From positions 124,001 to 188,000 of the forward strand of contig VIIQ02000577.1 in the NCBI GenBank assembly GCA_007449985.2: 64,000 nt of DNA. The letters run 5' to 3'. The DNA comes from Desmodesmus armatus (Eukaryota > Chlorophyta > Chlorophyceae > Sphaeropleales > Scenedesmaceae). Both the position numbers and the translations under genes were made by a program. Shown one piece after another: positions 26,101 through 36,100 of this stretch (positions are counted from its first letter, which is position 1; each line of letters begins with the position of its first letter). The notes below the pieces were generated by a model, which saw only the letters and a list, made by a program, of their open reading frames with translations, was not told the DNA's origin and made no database searches.

Positions 26101-29100
26101 CATTATGAGTGCATTCAGGGCGTTGGTTGTCAAGTCATGCCAGCCCTGCTCACCCCTGATGCTATGCATGTGTATGCAAGCCCTCAACAAGCCAGCTAAT
26201 TGCGCAGGACACTCACCTGATAGGTCTGCACATTGCCTCATTGGCGACCCGTATAAAGCCCATGGCCACCTCGTCAGCACTCTTGGGGGCTTGCCTGCAG
26301 ACGCCTCACTCACATTCACCTCCTTGGTAAGGGCCTCAAAGGCGGCTTGTGTCCCAGCAGCATCAAGGGGCTCATCCTGAATAAAAACAACAAAAATGGT
26401 GACATGATGCACACACAGCCAAACCAAATGGCACACTGCGCACAGACTGCAGATCCCAAGGTGTGGGAAGATGACAACTCATCCTGACGTGTTGAAGGGG
26501 GCGTAGAGAGTGTGGGTGACCGTTACTATAGGACCTGCCCCTGCCGCTGCTTGTGCCTCGCAACCTATGCCCACCCCACCATTACCCACCTCGTTGGGCC
26601 CAAAGATCTTTGGGAATGTCTCTGGCAGGATGCGGCCCAGCTGCAGGTTGGCGTCTGTGATAGCCAGGTAGCCGCCCTTCTTGTAGCACACGGGGCCAGG
26701 GTGGGCCCGACATGACTCAGGGCCAACAACAAACAGGCCGTTCCTGTGGCCATACAGTGGGGGTGGCAGGCGAATGCAGTCAGTCTGGAGAGCACAGCGG
26801 GGTTGCTGCAACCTCGCTGTGCTAGTGACACAGTGGTCAATGACAGAAGGGCCAAGGACCAACCACGGAGTGGCCAGAATCAGTCTCTTTACAAAGCACA
26901 CAGTTGCTCAGCATTCACCACCCTGCCACAGCATGCCGTCCCCAAACACGTTGCACAGGCAAGCACAGAGTGACGGCAGCTTCTGTTCGCACCTGTAGAA
27001 GAGCCTGCTGCCCCCTCCTGCTGCCACTGTGTTGATGTCCAGTTGAGGGGCCTGGATGGTGACCCCCGCAGTAGTTGACTCAAACACATGCTCGTAGCTG
27101 CCTGCATATCTGCTCACATCAGTGGAGGTGCCTCCCATGTCAAAGCCAATGACCTGCAGGCAAACAGCAACACACACATGCCATGTGCTGTTGTTGTCTT
27201 GTCTTGACGCTTGTCTTGTTTTCAAGCTCCCACACGCCACAGGGTAACTGTCCGGCTGCGTGTAAGGACAGCCGGCACTGCCAGAACTCAAAATGGCTGA
27301 CATCTTGGTGAAGTGCCGGCGTATACCATATACACACCAGGTAAGGCTGACATGTGAAAATTTGCAGCAGCAAGTCATAGACCAACACAAGCAAGGCCAC
27401 AGACACACTGCCTGGTCTCACCTGCAAGGCCCTGACCTGGCTGCCTCCTGGAGCAGCCTGCTGTGCTGCCACGCTGTGCGGTTTGCTGTCGTCATCGTGG
27501 CAGGGGTCAGCAGGGTCACCCCCCGCTGTGGCTGCTGCTATGCGGCCCTCCCCCTCATCCCATGCTGTGGTCAGAGCGTAACCCACGTAACCACCTGCAA
27601 CAAGCAAGCGGACGGGTGCAGATGCAGGGGCAGCAGGCAAGCCATACACAGAATACGCCTTTTTGGGCGGTTTGAAAGCTGCCCACGACAGCAAGCAGAG
27701 AAGAGCACTTGTAATATTTGAGTTGGCAACGGCAATTTGCAAAGCCAGCCTCCTGCTTCCAGCATCAGTGTTTCAACTTGGCATAGTACTATTTGCCAGT
27801 AGCGCATCATCATTCTGGGCCACCCAGCCGTCTGCACCTCATCCCTACCCAAATTCTTCTACTATCTTACAGCCACACCTGCAGGTCCTGACAAGATGGC
27901 CTTGTGCCCGCTGAAGGCATTGACAGGAGCCAGCCCTCCATCGCTCTGCATGAACAGCAGCTGCACCTGATCCAGGCCAGAGTCAAAGCCAGACTGGAAA
28001 GCAGCAACATACCTGCAGACACAGCAGGGGTGCGCACGTTTTTTACTCAGATGCTTGCGATGCACCTTCTGTCGACCTCATATCGACACCCGTCAAGACA
28101 CACAGGTTGAGGGCTGGCAGAGACGCGCATCATCCCATGGTGGTGTGTGGTATGGGCCATGTGGCCGATCAGTGTGTACAGGCAAGGGGGCGTCTTTACG
28201 TCGGCAGATTGGGACACATAGACTGCACAACTGGTGAATAAAATCTGTGAGCCACCGTGCCGGCAACGCTGCTGCGGCTTGTGCATGCTGAAGGAGCGCG
28301 AAGTTGCGCAGAAGGCGGCTGTGGGGTGCCTACCTCAGTATGTGTGGTGTGAGGTATGCATCTGCTGCTGCAGTGAACCCCCGAGGCACCATCTTCACCA
28401 TTGGCATCACCACATGGGACAGACTGACCTGCATTCAGCAGGATTATGGGGGTTTGATCAGGGTTGGCATCCTGCTTTTGATGATGTAGGCATGTTTGTG
28501 ATTGCTGAAACAAACACAACCATTGCGTGAATGGCTCCTTGACAGTTGCAAGGACAGCCATTATTGCACATGGCCTGCTGATCGGCAGGCAGTACCCCAC
28601 CTGTATATGAGTGCTTTAGATATCGACTAGCCTGTCAATCAGTGGAATCGGACGTCGCATAGGCTGAATTAAACTGCCTTGGCTTGAGCCTATGCACGGG
28701 AATCAACCAAAGCAGGTTCAAGCGCCTTCCTGATGTGACTCAATGGCTATGTTGGGCCATGAGTAGGCTTCTCAGGTCTGCCTCATCACCTGTTTGAAAC
28801 CCATTTCACGGGCCAGCTGCCCCACCAGCTTTTCATGCTCAGGGTAGATGGCGGCATGCTTGAGCACCACTGCTATGCTGCAGATGCCGGCATCAAGCAC
28901 TGCCTGCAAAGCCAGGCAGCACAAAAGAGATATACGATAAGTGCCAACATGATGTGAACACTGCAGCGGCCTGCATCAGTGGCGGCACCATCAGGTTGCT
29001 GGGACACACATGACATGCCTGATGGAGCCATGTGTCAGTCACCAAACTACGTTGCTCCGGCCCTACTGCTGCCACACTGCCTGATACTCCTGGCATAACC

Positions 29101-31705
29101 TGATGATTGAGGCCACCCCTGACCGCCCGTGCAGACGTTCTGTGAAAAAGCAAGGGCACCTCGATGAGGATGCACATGACTGCTGAGCTCCTCTGATAGG
29201 CAGGGGCATCCACATATTGTCCCCATACACACTCTGGATACCGTGCCTAGCTCGTAGAACCACCATCGTAGTAGTGCAAGCACTGCTGCTTTGCACATCG
29301 TTCACCAGCACAGTATGGACCCCACTGACCTGCAGGTCCTTCCTGAGCTTGTTGAGGTCAGGTGTCTGCCGCACCTCCACCTCCTCACCACTGGTACCCA
29401 TGGCACGGGTGCCACCTGCAGGCAGCCTGCAGCACACAGCACACAGCACACAGCACACAGCACACATCACACAGCACATAGCACACAGCACGCCATGAGG
29501 TGCATGGTGTCATTTGTATAGACAGTATGCTGCCTGGCACCAAGAAACTCCTACTCCTAGCATGTGTGACCTTCTCTTCCCTTGACGCGTTTTGCTGTCT
29601 ACTAAAAGCCACCCTTTGCAGCAATGGTTCACTAGAGCTAACCTTTGCCGCGAAGGGTGGCTGTTATTAGAGCAGAAGGCGCCAAGGGACGAAAAGGCTT
29701 CTGAGAAGCCAACTATCTGGCAGGGTTGTGTTCCTGCAATCCCTTTTCCAACAAGAAACAGCACGTTTCAGCAGGTGGGCATCCCTGCCAAGTACAGACA
29801 TCAACAGACCATGTGTGGTCCGCTCGCTGCCTTACTCTGCATTGCGTTCTGGTGTTGGCCCGTTGCGTGCTGAGGGCTCTGTGCTGAGTGGCAGTATGAC
29901 CTGCTCCTGCACCTCCACCACCATCTCATACAGGTTGTCAGGCATGCGGATCTGCAAGAGATACACACGGTACAGCAAGCAGGCAGGGCTCAGTGGCTGT
30001 GGGTTTGTGGCTACTGCTGTGTTATTAGTCTTTTTTCTCCCTCCTGCTGATGCTTTGCTGTCTGCGCACACGCTTCCCTGGACGTGATGCCTCATCGTGC
30101 ATGTGCTGCCATCAACTCTTCTGACCCTGAACCCGCGCCACGCGATGAACCAACTGGTTCAATTGCTTCCGCCCCCTTCCTGACTGACCCCCAAAATGCA
30201 CACGCAAGCATGTTTGACGCATGTTTGACACATTGCTGCCCATGCAAGCACATGCGCAGCACATGCTCAGCCACCTCCACACACTGCAACCCGGCCTGCC
30301 CCATCCAAGGTTGGGCGGCAAACCCCCCCCCCCCCCCCCCTCCCAACCCGCCCCTGCTGCCGTTCACCTCCTTTCAAGATACAGGGCCCAAACCCTGAAC
30401 CCTACCCCTCCCCATCCCCCCCCTCCCCGCTGCCTCCCCTCACCTCCAGGTCAAAGATGTGTGGTCTGCTCTGGTTGCCGATGTGCAGCAGGTCTGGCAG
30501 CCCCTGCGTGACCAGCAGTGCGGTGCGCTCACCAGCACGCTCCAGCAGGGCGTTGGTGGCAACAGTGGTGCCCATGCGGATGGAGGCAATGCGGCTGGTG
30601 TCAAGGGGAGTGTCACTGCAGGACAGGCAGCAGGAGCAGCGGCAGCAGCGGCAGCGCCAGAGCAGGCGGTGATGGGAGGAGGCACGTTGGCTATTGGCTG
30701 TTCCAAGGGGCACAGTAAGAGAGGAAGAGAACATGAGGCGGGGCCGCTCGCTGCTACTGAACGTTCGTGGTGTTGCTGCTTGTGGATAACTCCTGCATGC
30801 AAGCATGGAACACATATCATTGCTGCTTTGATGTTCTCGGATCACCTGCGCCGACCTGCCTTCTGCTGCTTGAGCCTACTGCAAAATGGCCTCACCACCT
30901 CCAACACCACCTGCCGTGCAAATTGCTGTACTGGCTACCGTACCACCAGGCAGACCGTCTGGCTGCGTTGCTGATGTTTGACAGCTGGCATGCTGTGCTG
31001 CAACGTGCTGTGCTGTGCTGGGACCCACCGTGGGTGTGGTGTGCCTGTGACATCCTCAAGCACCCTGCGGATGCCCTCCCTGGGTGCATCAGGGTAGTTG
31101 GCTGGATCCTCACTCAAGAGCTTCAACACACTGCAGCAGCAACAGGTACGCAGTCATGCAGCTGGTGCCTATCATCTCACACTGTTGCTGTGTGCTGCAT
31201 AGTACGTTGACAGAGCTGCTGCTAGTTCTAGCTGTGTGCTGATGCAGTGGTGACCCAGCAAAATCAGCTGGGTGCAGGGGTGCCCTCCGCTCCCCCTCCC
31301 CCCCCCCCCCGCCCCTGCCACTGCTGCTGCAGAGCACATTACAAATGACACACATACACATTCCACTGCGTATGCCTGATTGGTGTGTATATACACCATG
31401 CTGGGCTGCTGGATGCTTCCAAGGGGCCACATGCGAATGTGGCCCTGACGAGGAACTGCCTGAGAAAACCCTACCGGTATATGCTGCCACCTTGACCATC
31501 TGGAACCTGTTGAATGCAAACGCAAGAACCATTCCAGTGCATCAGCAGCAGCAGACTGCAAGCCAGGTCTGGGGAGTGACACACAGTCGTGCTGTACAGC
31601 AGTAGCAGTTGCAACCCAACACCGCAGTCCTCGCACCTGTGCAAAAACATCTGTAAAAGTACCACCGCGATCTATACTGAAATGAAAGTCTCTCTTGACA
31701 CCCAT
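14111..31705 (-). CDS. OPLAH: 5-oxoprolinase (ATP-hydrolysing), 29 exons
   Basis: The enzyme opens 5-oxo-L-proline to L-glutamate with ATP in the cytosolic gamma-glutamyl cycle. Exons (high to low): 31637-31705, 31431-31459, 31029-31130, 30444-30615, 29836-29951, 29330-29426, 28790-28903, 28334-28428, 27879-28012, 27422-27594, 26993-27153, 26590-26743, 26217-26376, 25626-25751, 25177-25383, 23043-23217, 22411-22571, 21817-22023, 21392-21498, 21005-21123, 20494-20733, 20070-20180, 19692-19794, 19317-19443, 18646-18808, 18324-18452, 15377-15512, 14814-14923, 14111-14458. The product is about 1381 residues; plant and animal relatives are about 1270-1290. Hydantoinase A motifs: [12 protein letters not shown] at the start, [51 protein letters not shown]. 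Hydantoinase [66 protein letters not shown]. Exon 18 has a Gln-rich insertion. The frame closes only with one added base in exon 13. Introns 15 and 26 carry repeats. Confidence 0.94.
15707..15944. promoter_or_regulatory. Hairpin cluster upstream of the HUH endonuclease gene
   Basis: Four inverted repeats lie in 240 bases. 15707-15722 is GGTGGT-TTGC-ACCACC. 15787-15800 is the perfect 14-nt palindrome CGCGCCGCGGCGCG. 15805-15833 has a perfect 13-bp stem (GCATCGGCGTGCC) with a 3-nt loop. 15912-15944 has a 10-bp stem (TGGTGGCGCC) around a 13-nt loop. HUH nucleases in general recognise hairpins at origins or element ends, so this is a candidate terminal or origin region. Function is inferred; the structures are seen directly. 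Confidence 0.55.
16276..18016 (+). CDS. HUH endonuclease, Replitron-like Rep/transposase
   Basis: Three exons join in phase: 16276-16446, 16528-16649 and 16861-18016, giving about 482 residues. Exon 1 codes an acidic/Ser-rich N-terminus ending in an AT-hook-like RGRPRK. Exon 2 is very basic (KKKKQQ), with no acidic residue seen. Exon 3 holds the nuclease: a strand [12 protein letters not shown], then the HUH motif in [10 protein letters not shown] (His182 and His184; codons at 17111 and 17117), then a candidate catalytic Tyr in [10 protein letters not shown] (Tyr240; codon 17285) with nearby Lys residues. Such proteins nick single-stranded DNA through a 5'-phosphotyrosine during rolling-circle replication or transposition. 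No helicase domain follows, which argues against Helitrons. The C-terminus ends in an Asp/Ser acidic tail. The gene lies antisense inside the oxoprolinase intron. A longer in-frame start at 16072 exists, but its added sequence looks noncoding. Family assignment is by motif, not by search. Confidence 0.75.
23664..23940 (+). repeat. Dispersed repeat, copy 2, in oxoprolinase intron 15
   Basis: Inverted relative to the copy at 1-231. It lies inside the nearly 2-kb intron 23218-25176, one of the longest of this gene. The similarity ends on the left at GGCCAGGAAAGGGG (about 23664). On the right it runs at least to the TTGGGCGTAGG block near 23917, where the partner reaches the window edge. A B-box-like GGTTCGAACCC lies about 100 bases further right (near 24038) but does not complete a tRNA fold. 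Confidence 0.7.
24287..24324. repeat. Two tandem 19-bp units
   Basis: ACACTGACTGACTGACCGC is repeated twice without a gap, in oxoprolinase intron 15. Confidence 0.85.
29427..29488. repeat. (CACACAG)-type microsatellite
   Basis: Tandem heptamers with a few substitutions, immediately beside the acceptor of oxoprolinase exon 6 (29426), so they form the 3' end of intron 5 in the gene's orientation. Confidence 0.85.
30323..30340. repeat. Poly-C tract
   Basis: A run of about 18 C lies in oxoprolinase intron 4. A homopolymer of this length is prone to sequencing error, so the exact length is unreliable. Confidence 0.8.
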
Positions 31706-33119
31706 TAGATGGGTGGGTGTTTTCCCTACTCGATCCAGCACAGCAATCTGACGAGGCCTTCTGTCCAAGGACCCCAAACAAGAAGGTGACTGTGCATCGC
31801 CACAGCCTCGTTAACCGTTGCAGGTTGCCGGATGCCTTCAACCAGGACAATGCACCAAAACGTGAATGACGTGAAGTACACTGCTGGATTTGAACTCAGC
31901 TGTTGCGGGTAGGGGCCATGGCACAAGAGCTGGCGGTGGATGGAGCAACTTCACGGCATTGAAGACTTCACCAGGTGCACTGCACACTTTGCATGCTGCC
32001 ACACGTGATCAACAATGCCGCAGGTTCCTTCAAGAGGGGGTTTCAAGGCATTGATAACCCCACACAGCACCATGCGCAAGGTACGACCATGCTTGCACGG
32101 AATATTCAATGTGCAGACATTCCCAACCCCTGATCATTGCCCTTGTGCCCTCTCAGCTACAGGGTCAAGTGCGAGCTTGCCACTCGAGGCACCAGCAAAC
32201 ACTGCAGCCAGTCTACTGCAGCCGCTGGTCATTTGCTTGCGCTCTCAGGGACCTCAGGGCCTGCTTCTTACCACTGTTGCTGCAGCACGCCGTGCGCTGT
32301 CAAGGCCTTGCCATGAGTGCACTCCTTGCGGTCACGTCTTGCTCAGTTACTGTGAGCTGCTTGTTGAGTGTCCCACCCTGGGAAAATGCCTGTAAGGACG
32401 CAGGCAGGGTGGAATGGGGCAGCTTAGACACAGCTGCCATGCTGTACAGGCTGGCAGTAAGCTATGCTGCTACAGTTGAGCCGATGCCTGGTCTCACCTT
32501 CAGTACACTGAAATGGCTGTGATGCAACGATGTATCGACTGGTCAGGTTTGCTGTACAGCTGGCTGCACCCTTCTTCTCCCTGCACACCGAACATGCGGC
32601 ATGCGTAGTGGCATTGCGGAGCCCTTTTGCTGGCAAAATACGCAGAAGGACTCCGAGTGCAGGTTGACGCATGCCACCATGGTGAGTGGCTCTTCGTCGT
32701 GGGCGCAACTGCAGGTGCCAGTGGGACGTCCACGACAAGAGCTTGCACCTCTTGGAGACTGCTGGCATGCATAGTGGCACATGCACTGTGCATCATCGAT
32801 CAGCAGCACTATACATCTCTGTCTGTGCAGACTGGCCGAAACCAGTAACCAGGACTCGGCTCTCAAGCAGTTGCGCGGGCCGCCAATCTGCGCCAATTTT
32901 GATTCGGTCATGACGTCAGCGCGACAGAATGGATCAGCAAGGCAAGAGACGAAGAGTAAGACTAGATTCAAGTGGATTTGTTTATATCATCACTTCCGTC
33001 GCCATTGGCTTTGCTCGTGTCCGGTCCGACAGCGGTTACGCAACTTCCACGAGCACCAACCAGCAAGTTTCATACGTTACTCCCAAGTCATGGGCCATCC
33101 CAATCATCCATGATTCGCC
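31706..33119. promoter_or_regulatory. Divergent promoter interval, oxoprolinase (-) and receptor kinase (+)
   Basis: The 1.4-kb interval separates two divergently transcribed genes and must hold both promoters. A TATA-like TTTATATC lies near 32979, about 140 bases before the kinase ATG. No element could be assigned to the oxoprolinase gene. A possible short plus-strand gene also lies here (32015-32456). Confidence 0.4.
32015..32456 (+). CDS. Possible small two-exon gene fragment, unrecognised
   Basis: Two segments, 32015-32080 (ATG start, donor GTACGA) and 32157-32456 (acceptor TCTCAG, donor GTAAGC), join in phase 0 and give 122 codons open to the last donor. An acceptor CTGTGCAG near 32830 followed by TGGCCGAAACCAGTAA would close the frame after five residues. 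The predicted product is Cys/Leu/Ala-rich with no motif I recognise. Other frames are also open here, so this may be chance. Confidence 0.25.
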
Positions 33120-36100
33120 ATGCGCCGGCCTGCGGTTGTCCTCAGTTCGGTTGGGGTGTGGGTTGTTGCTGCTGCTGTTTTGCTGTTTCCTAGAGCAGCT
33201 GATGCTGCCAGCGTGGTGGTGCGTAATGGGTACCAGTTCCATGCAGCCTTGACTTCACCCAGCATAGATCGGATCCTGCTGGACGAGAATGTAAGTTCAC
33301 CCACTACACGGTTTGGTCTTCCACAGCAGTAGGGGCAGCAGCTTGTGCCACAGCATGCAGCATGTCTGGCCACCACATCTGTGCAGATGCAGATGTCACT
33401 GCATGATGTACTAGCCTCAGACACACCTGCATGGCAGTGTTTTTGCTGCAGTTCCTGATCAAGTTGCAGCCCAAGCAGCGCATGCGCAGACGCTGTCTTG
33501 CTCTGCAAACTGCCTGTAGGTGACCTTGAGTCTGGAGACCTCCCCATTCCCGTCCAGCCCAGCCTTCCCAGCGACTATCTTGAACAGAAACGTGACCATC
33601 ACCTCAGCAGCAACAGCACAGGACCCTGCATGGCTGGACTGCGCGTTTCTGGATGCCCGCTTCACCATGACCCCCGGTCATACCCTGCTGTTGGACAGTC
33701 TCGTCCTGCTCAACTGCAGGACAGTCAACACCTTTGGCTTTGTGCGCATGCAGCAGAATACAACCCTCATCCTCAACAACACAGTTGACTTCCAGGGACC
33801 TCCCAGCGTGTGCATACCACTGGAAATCACAGGCTCTCTATTCAACCTCTTCCCCGGCCAGATAGCCTACCCAGTCCTACAGGCAACCGCTCACAGCAGC
33901 TCACAGCATTTGGGCGTGCCGGCAGCAACTGGTGCACAGCTGCAGCAGCCGGCCAGAGCAGCGCCAGCCTGCCACCGCTCACACCGCGCTTCTTGCCGCT
34001 GTTGCTCACCAACAGCAGCACCTCGGCGCTTTGCAAGCAGCCGGCGGGTATTCTGGGTGACTTTGCGAGGACGGAACCCCCAGCCCCATACCAGCTGCCA
34101 GGAGAGGGGCAGGTTGGGCAAGAGGCTCGGGCAACAATCGACATTGTGTGGATGCGCTCTGTGCTGGTGTGCAGGGAGCCGCTGACGGGGCCCTGTGTAG
34201 GGCCGAACGCGACAGGTATGCTTGCACTGCTGACGGTGGGGGCGCTGTGGGGGCCAGGTTCCTGCTGGCGATCAGGATGCAGCCAGGTGTTTGCTGCTGC
34301 ACTACATGCTGCCAGCGCAAATGCTGCTGTTGCCTTCGAGCAGTTGCACGCATGTGCAGTATTTTCCAGTCCAAATAGCGACACCCCAGTATTGATGATG
34401 ATTATGATGGTGTTGCTGCTGCATCCAGTGTAGTAGCATCAGCTTGGGCCACTAAGTCAATAGCTTGCTTGCACCTTTGCTGGTGTTTGCACCTTGGCAT
34501 GCGTCACATACTGGCTGACTGCGGTGCCTACTACTGCTGCTGCCGCTGCCGTGTCTTCCTGCCTGCAGATGCCTGCATTGCACAGGCCTTCAGGGCCGTG
34601 GCCCCAGTCCCAGCATGCCCCGTGTCCGATGCAGCTTCCCTGCGCACTTGCCTCACCACGCCCTCCCACAGCCGCATCCAGCTTATCTCAGATGTGGCCC
34701 TCAACGCCTCCTCAAACGGCTTCCCGCCCTTGATGACTGAGAGCCCACCGGTCATTGCACGCAACATCACAATCGTCAGTGACAGGCGCGGCCCGCGCTT
34801 GGTGCTGGATTGCGCGCTGCTTGCCGACCGTGTTGCGGTAGCGCCTGACGTCACGGTTCGTGTGGAGCACATCGTCCTGTCAAACTGCAGCATTGGTGCT
34901 GAGAAGCCCCTTACCTTCATGCGATTCACAGAGGGCGCCAGGCTTGTGGTGCAGGACAGCTTCCTGATGCAGCCCAACAACCTCTGCCTGCCGCACCGGC
35001 CCCAGCTGATTGCTCTGTTGACAGAACCGCGGCCAGGTGCCTCTCAAGGCGTCGAAGTGGGGCAGCCATCAGCGTGGTGTGCTGCAGGGGCCAATGCATC
35101 AGTGACTGTCAGCGCTGCTGCCAACACCAGCTACAGCAGATTGCCGCAGGCGTATGGCAACTCGACAGGCTCGGGGACCACTTACGCTGCCACACTGGAT
35201 CAGCCTGCACGTGTGCCTTACTACAACCATCCCACGTAAGCCCGTTCAGCTGCACCATTCCCTCATGTCTGCAGACATCAACCGATGACAATGCTGGTGT
35301 CACTGTGCTGGTGTGATCAGCTGTGTGCCTTGTTTGGCGTCCTGACACTCCCCTATAACCGCCAGATCTGCACAGACGACAGCACACAGTATACCTTGCA
35401 TCTATGAACATACAACCATGCGCTGTGCCAGTTCAACTGGTCAGCCCAGGCTGCGCTGACCAGCCGGCTGCTAAGGCTTTGAAGTTCCTTGGCAACAGAC
35501 AAGCGCATTTTGCCGCAAAATTTGCCAGTTCTCCTCAGCAGTGCTGCTTGCTTGCGCGCTGCCGGACACCTGCAGGTGGCCGCGTCATCAGTTCTGTGAC
35601 GAACAGGTCCTGCTGCTGGTGGACTATCTCTATCGGGACCGCTTCGCCTGGAGCCTTGACCCCAACGCAACACTAGCAGCACCCAACAGCCCTGGAGAAC
35701 TGCCAGACAGCGTCAACGGGTCCACGCCGCAGCAGCAGCAAGGGCAGTCAGAGCAGCAGCTTCCCCCAGCACTGCTCCAGCGGCTGGGTGCTGGCTACAA
35801 CAGCACCCAAGGCCTGCTGGTGCAGTACATCAACAGCACTGCTGTGTGTCAGCAGCCCTCCGCAGTATGTGCCAATGCATCCACCAACGGCACGCAGAGT
35901 GCCTGCCTTCTGGCTGAGTACTCCCGGATGGACCCTGATGCCATAGCAGGGGCCGGTACTGAGGCTGAGGCTGGAGCTGTGACAGCAGGGCCTGCGCGTG
36001 ACTATGGGATCTCGGTCGTGCTGCCAGCAGTGTTGGCTTCTGTGGGTGAGTATTTGTCACACACCACCGTAGGCTTTTGTGCTCAGCGGCTGTGGTAGGT

